Shown: positions 60,271 through 64,000 of the stretch, in pieces
Numbering within the stretch: position 1 is the stretch's first letter
Layout: each line of letters opens with the position of its first letter
Assembly: GCA_934539295.1 (NCBI GenBank)
Contig: CAKTCN010000018.1
Coordinates: 7,160 to 71,159, forward strand
DNA length: 64,000 bases
Source: an uncultured Allosphingosinicella sp.
Lineage (GTDB): Bacteria > Pseudomonadota > Alphaproteobacteria > Sphingomonadales > Sphingomonadaceae
Direction: 5' to 3'
The notes under the pieces: generated by a model
The model's input: only the letters and a program-made list of their open reading frames with translations
Told to the model about the DNA's origin: nothing
The model's database searches: none
Translations under genes and position numbers: made by a program

Positions 60271-60940
60271 AAGCGGGCACCAGCCCGGTCTTCGTCAGCA
60301 CCATCTGGCGATCCGCGGCCGCTGCCGCAGTGGGCGAATGCGTGACGAGCAGCATGGCCGCACCGTGCTCCTTCACCGCGCCGGCAAGGAGATCCATGAT
60401 CTGCCCGGCCGTGTCGGGATCCAGATTGCCGGTCGGTTCGTCGGCGAGGATCAAGGCGGGATCGTGGACCAGCGCTCGCGCGATCGCGACCCGTTGCAAT
60501 TCCCCGCCTGAAAGCTCGCGCGGATAGCTGTTGAGCCGATCCGCGAGCCCCACGGCAGCCAGCAGCGCGGCTGCCCGCTCGAGCGCATATCGGCGCGCCA
60601 CATTCTGGAGGACGAGCGGAAATGCGACATTCTGGGCAAGGTCGAGGTGCGGCAGGATGTGAAAGGCCTGAAAGACAAAGCCGATGCGATCCCGGCGCAG
60701 CCTGGTTCGCTCCGCCTCCCCCATGCCGCTCAGGGAATGCCCGCTGATCACTATCTCGCCCCGGTCAGCCACGTCCAGACCGGCTACGAGGTTCAGCAGC
60801 GTGGATTTGCCCACACCGGACTCACCCATGATGGCGAGGTGCTCGCCAGGAAGAACGGTCAGGCTGAGACAGTCGAAAAGCTGGCGGCCGGATGGAAGCG
60901 ACTTGGCGAGCGCTTTCAGTTCGAGAACAGCATCAGCCAT
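60263..60940 (-). CDS. ABC transporter ATP-binding protein (MacB/LolD type)
   Basis: A 225-residue ATPase from ATG 60940. Walker A GESGVGKST (39-47), signature ELSGGELQR, Walker B ILADEPTGNLD. It drives the FtsX-type permease downstream; the three-gene operon corresponds to AttE-AttFG-AttH. Longer frames to 60967 lack a ribosome site. Confidence 0.95.
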   Translation of the reverse strand: MADAVLELKALAKSLPSGRQLFDCLSLTVLPGEHLAIMGESGVGKSTLLNLVAGLDVADRGEIVISGHSLSGMGEAERTRLRRDRIGFVFQAFHILPHLDLAQNVAFPLVLQNVARRYALERAAALLAAVGLADRLNSYPRELSGGELQRVAIARALVHDPALILADEPTGNLDPDTAGQIMDLLAGAVKEHGAAMLLVTHSPTAAAAADRQMVLTKTGLVPAFG

Positions 60941-61108
60941 CGGCCACCGATAAAGCCAATCCGACACCCGCGGAAGGACTCATCAGTCCCTAAACCACGC
61001 GGATGCCAGTGCCAGCCTGCGACATGCTCGCTGATTGAACAGGTAGACACGTCGAACTATCATCCGCGCGAGAACCCGCGGAGCCCGATCACCGCTTCGC
61101 GTCGATGA

Positions 61109-61819
61109 TCAGAACGGCACTTCCTTGCCTTCGAAGTCGAACAGCTTGCCGCTATCCGGCACCTTCAACTCATCGATGACGTCGAGCAGTTGCAATGCCG
61201 CGCGCTCCGCAGTGAACAGGCGGCCGGGCTGCACATTGCCCTGGAACGGGCGCGACAATTCCGTATCAACCGTCCCTGGATGGAGAGCAACGACGATGGA
61301 ACGATCGTTCCGGCGACGCTCTTCGATCGAAAGGCTTCGCACCAGCATGTTGAGCGCCGCCTTCGACGCACGATAGCCGTACCATCCTCCAAGCCGATTA
61401 TCGCCGATTGACCCGACCCGCGCCGACAATGCCGCGAACACGGTGCGTCCGCTCCTGGGCATGATCGGCAGGAAGTGTTTCGCCACCAGCGCAGGGCCTA
61501 TCGCATTGACGGCATAGACGTGCGCGAGCCAGTCCGGTTCGAGCTCTCGCGCTCCCTTCTCCGGTCCCTTGCCTTCAGCGTGCAGAATGCCGGTAGCAAC
61601 GAGCACAACGCCGGGCGCCGGACCTTTCGCCACATGTGCTGCCGCAGCGGAGATGCTGGCCTCATCCAGCAGATCAAGATGCTGGGCGCCGGAACGCGAG
61701 CGAGCGAAGCCGTGGACCGCGTCGAACGCGCCTTCATCGATAAGTGCTGCCTCGAGCGCTCCGCCTATGCCTCCGGACGCTCCTATCACAACCGCCGAAG
61801 TGGTATTCGCCTTGCTCAT
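61109..61819 (-). CDS. Short-chain dehydrogenase (C-factor/SDR type)
   Basis: A 236-residue SDR from ATG 61819. The cofactor motif GASGGIG (13-19), the NAG-like VYAVNAIGPALVAK, and the active site YGYRASKAALN (Tyr and Lys in YxxxK) are present. It is of the C-factor-like group with unknown substrate. Upstream frame to 61864 lacks features. Confidence 0.9.
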   Translation of the reverse strand: MSKANTTSAVVIGASGGIGGALEAALIDEGAFDAVHGFARSRSGAQHLDLLDEASISAAAAHVAKGPAPGVVLVATGILHAEGKGPEKGARELEPDWLAHVYAVNAIGPALVAKHFLPIMPRSGRTVFAALSARVGSIGDNRLGGWYGYRASKAALNMLVRSLSIEERRRNDRSIVVALHPGTVDTELSRPFQGNVQPGRLFTAERAALQLLDVIDELKVPDSGKLFDFEGKEVPF

Positions 61820-61973
61820 AGGAATCGCCCCTGTTCCACCATGACCACGTCTGCCGTCTTTCACGCGAGGGCGCGAAGATGCCGGCTTGGCAGGCGCAGG
61901 TACTACGAATGCCGGCCATGCGGAACACCGCGGCCCGGAGGTGCGATCAAGCCATCGATCAGGTTGGCAGCAT

Positions 61974-62537
61974 TCAGATGAGATAAATTATCACATAGCG
62001 GCAGACGAGCGCCGTCATCACAAGCCGGCTGATGATCTTTCCGCGCACGAACATCGCCGCCATCATCAGGGCGACCAGGACGAGTGTCAGGATCGCCGGG
62101 AGCGGCCGGCTGAGCTGCCCCGCGAGCGTGGGGATGCTCGCATAGCATGCAAGCTGACACAGCAGCAGCACGAAGAGGATGCCGATGACGATGCGGCGAA
62201 CGCGGAAGAAGTGCGCATCGAAGTCCGGCCGCTCCTGGACGCCCCGGGGAAAAACCAAATGAGCCGCGAAATAATAGGCGCTGGCAAATGCGGTAACTGC
62301 CATCAGCGACCTTCCCGACACGCCAACGATGTCCCGCACCGTCCAAGCCGCCTGCCAGAAGGACAGCAGGTCGAGCACCACGAAACCGCCAAGCAAGGGC
62401 GTGAGCCATCCGATCGTCACGGCGGATTGCGGCCGCACCCGAACTTCGATCGCGCGCGCAAGGCCTCCTAGCACCTCAGCAAGCGATAGCCCGAGAAGCA
62501 GCCCAAAAAGTGCAAAGATAAACTCGAAATCCGACAT
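61974..62537 (-). CDS. Multi-pass membrane protein
   Basis: A 187-residue protein with about five or six hydrophobic helices (FIFALFGLLLGLSLAEVLGG, WLTPLLGGFVVLDLLSFWQA and others), no domain of known function. ATG 62537 has GGGGCAGC upstream. Proteins of this length and topology are unannotated in relatives. Confidence 0.8.
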   Translation of the reverse strand: MSDFEFIFALFGLLLGLSLAEVLGGLARAIEVRVRPQSAVTIGWLTPLLGGFVVLDLLSFWQAAWTVRDIVGVSGRSLMAVTAFASAYYFAAHLVFPRGVQERPDFDAHFFRVRRIVIGILFVLLLCQLACYASIPTLAGQLSRPLPAILTLVLVALMMAAMFVRGKIISRLVMTALVCRYVIIYLI

Positions 62538-62578
62538 AATGCTGCCCCCGTGCCCCTTCCCCAAGGTAGCGGACATCT

Positions 62579-62609
62579 TGAAGAAGCACAGCAACAGTGT
62601 GCTTCTTCA
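62579..62609. repeat. 12-bp perfect inverted repeat upstream of the membrane protein
   Basis: Arms TGAAGAAGCACA (62579-62590) and TGTGCTTCTTCA (62598-62609), loop of seven. It lies 42 bases upstream of the membrane-protein start and next to the decayed IS copy. No T run. Candidate operator or remnant. Confidence 0.55.
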
Positions 62610-62744
62610 GCGCAACCACCTGCGAAGCACCGCCAATCGGCGAGGTGCCCGGGAACGGTCGCGAGTCGCCAAGGGGTGAGGGGATCTAGCCACCGTCCAA
62701 TCGCCTTCACGCCCAATGTCGCTAGCCATTGCTCGTAGAATTAA

Positions 62745-63539
62745 CTCGGCGGGGTCTTCCCGCCTAGTTTTGAGTGCGGCCTGACGTGATTGTAATCGTG
62801 CCGCCAGGAGTCGAGCACGAAGCGGGCGTGAGCGAGCGACGTGAACAGCGTCTCGTTGAGGCACTCGTCCCTGAGGCGCCCGTAGCTCTCGACGAAGCCG
62901 TTCTGCATCGGCTTGCCCGGCGCGATGTAGTGCCACTCAATCCGCCGCTCCTGCGACCAGCGCAGGATGGCCGATGAGGTCAACTCGGTGCCGTTGTCGC
63001 TGACCACCGTGTGCGGCTTGCCGCGCATGCCGATCAGCCGCGTCAACTCCCGAGCCCCCGAACGCCCGACAGTGACGTGTCGGCCACCAGCGTCAGGCAC
63101 TCCCGCGTATAGTCGTCGACCACGCATAAGATGCGGAACCGACGGCTGCACGTCAGGGTGTCGGAGACGAAGTCCAGCGACCAGCGCTGGTTCGGCCCGT
63201 CGGACAGCAATAGTGGCGCCCTGGTGCCCAAAGCACGCTTGCGGCCCCCGCGGCGGCGCACCCGCAGGTTCTCCTCTGATAAATGCGTCGCAGCTTCTTG
63301 TGCTTGGGCGTCATGCCTTCCCGCGCCAGCAGATACCCCAGGCGTCGATAGCCAAACCGGCGGCGCTCCGCCGCCAACTTGCGCAGCCTCTGCCGCAGCG
63401 GGCCCTCGTCAGGCCGCGACGATCGATACCGGATCACCCGGCGGCTGGCGCCGACTAGGTTGCACGCCCGACGCTCGCTCAGCCCGTGATGCTCACGGGC
63501 ATGGGCGACGGCATCCCGCTTAGCGCCGGGCGGCACCAT
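62745..63539 (-). pseudogene. IS3-type transposase orfB, frameshifted
   Basis: DDE integrase core split over three frames: RRFGYRRLGYLLAREGM in one, SLDFVSDTLTCSRRFRIL and VVDDYTRECLTLVADTSLSG in a second, then RELTRLIGMRGKPHTVVSDN to GFVESYGRLRDECLNETLF in the third. The breaks are one-base deletions near 63278, 63056 and 62752 relative to the expected codons. The DDE residues themselves are all encoded (D in SLDF, D in VSDNG, E in VESYG). Confidence 0.8.
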
Positions 63540-63798
63540 TTTTTGATGCCAGATCCTTCAGCACGACGTTGTCGACCATCGCTTCGGCCAGAAGCTTCTT
63601 CAGCCGGGAGTTCTCCTCCTCGAGCGTCCGTAAGCGCCGGGCCTCGGAGACCTCCAGCCCGCCATACTTCGACTTCCACTTGTAAAATGTCGCCGAGCTG
63701 ATCCCGTGACGGCGACATACGTCCGCCGTCGCCATACCCGCTTCCTGCTCCTTTAAGATCGCGATGATCTGCTCTTCGCTGAACCTGCTGCGCTTCAT
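63520..63798 (-). CDS. IS3-type transposase orfA
   Basis: A 92-residue DNA-binding orfA: HTH with FSEEQIIAILKEQEAGMATA, DVCRRHGISSATFYKWKSKY, then a leucine-zipper-like LRTLEEENSRLKKLLAEAMV. It overlaps orfB by 20 bases, where the programmed frameshift would normally join them. Intact. Confidence 0.9.
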   Translation of the reverse strand: MKRSRFSEEQIIAILKEQEAGMATADVCRRHGISSATFYKWKSKYGGLEVSEARRLRTLEEENSRLKKLLAEAMVDNVVLKDLASKNGAARR

Positions 63799-63892
63799 TC
63801 CGCCCGACTCCTTTAAGTCGGACTCTACCCAAAATCGGTCACATTTCAGGGGCGCACGTCACGCTTTCTCTGCCGTGGGCTGTGGACGCACG

Positions 63893-63921
63893 AAAGCCCC
63901 GGAAGGTGTTCCGGGGCTTTT
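63893..63921 (-). terminator. Terminator after initiator tRNA-Met
   Basis: Perfect 12-bp stem AAAGCCCCGGAA (63893-63904) / TTCCGGGGCTTT (63909-63920) with a GGTG loop and T on both ends, eight bases past the tRNA 3' end; works in both directions. Confidence 0.8.
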
Positions 63922-63928
63922 GTGTGTA

Positions 63929-64000
<72 letters not shown>

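Larger units (their letters stand above)
62741..63862 (-). mobile_element. Decayed IS3-family insertion sequence (IS407-like)
   Basis: A leftward orfA-orfB pair of IS3 type. orfA (63520-63798) is intact; orfB (about 62750-63540) contains at least three single-base losses. The right end near 63862 is recognisable (the strand reads inward TGACGTGCGCCCCTGAAATG) but no matching left terminal repeat was found, so the left border at about 62741 is approximate. Inactive unless the losses are sequencing errors. Confidence 0.75.

Overview
The window looks like a chromosomal segment of an alphaproteobacterium of the Sphingomonadales (Sphingomonas/Sphingobium-like). It is GC-rich. It carries an S13-S11-RpoA cluster with alphaproteobacterial sequences, the short aa3-oxidase subunit IV gene next to a split three-subunit proton-translocating transhydrogenase, and several small proteins typical of sphingomonads. 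Assignments rest on reading motifs and gene order; no database search was run.

Layout. (1) 1-24.2 kb is an accessory element, cut by the left window edge. It has a tyrosine integrase C-terminus, an AlpA-type HTH gene preceded by a 19-bp tandem repeat, a Toprim primase, a VapE-type helicase, and a run of GTTCCNACC repeats in both orientations. A short siphophage tail module follows (tail chaperone, HK97-gp10-like, tape measure, one more), with no head, portal or terminase genes in view. The rest is cargo: a Cas2/SinR-like protein in an operon with an Excalibur and a DUF2939 protein, a HEPN-like protein, a ribbon-helix-helix regulator with a palindromic start region, a PD-(D/E)XK-like protein, a DUF3800 protein, a Pre/Mob relaxase, and a GHKL ATPase / STAS-like / membrane-protein operon. 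(2) 24.3-38.2 kb is mostly core chromosome: tRNA-Arg, nitronate monooxygenase, PspC, rpoA-rpsK-rpsM, the pnt operon, tRNA-Val, mntP, a winged-helix regulator, an Asp/Glu racemase pseudogene with an internal amber codon, a UDP-GlcNAc 2-epimerase, a lipoprotein, and tRNA-Glu. (3) 38.2-55.36 kb is a complete integrative and probably mobilisable island. Its 17-bp ends are the 3' end of tRNA-Glu and a second copy at 55347-55363. It holds an integrase, an XRE regulator, two relaxase-type proteins, a DnaQ-like exonuclease, a non-coding block rich in palindromes (candidate oriT), and a seven-gene type I restriction-modification operon. A TIR-domain gene is divergent from that operon. (4) 55.5-62.6 kb is core again: phosphatidylserine decarboxylase, an AttEFGH-like ABC exporter operon, a short-chain dehydrogenase and a membrane protein. 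(5) 62.7-63.9 kb is a decayed IS3-family element. The window ends inside an initiator tRNA-Met gene.

How the genes work together. The tRNA-Glu island is a defence island. HsdM, HsdS and HsdR form the restriction enzyme, while a one-TRD HsdS-like protein and a DUF2188 protein lead the operon. A zinc-ribbon protein with a nucleoside deoxyribosyltransferase/TIR-like domain is translationally coupled between hsdS and hsdR, and a YgjP-type metallopeptidase closes the operon. The embedded nucleotide-targeting protein and the neighbouring TIR protein suggest restriction layered with nucleotide- or NAD-directed abortive infection, which is inference. The left element resembles a phage satellite or degraded prophage that keeps its own replication genes and part of a tail.
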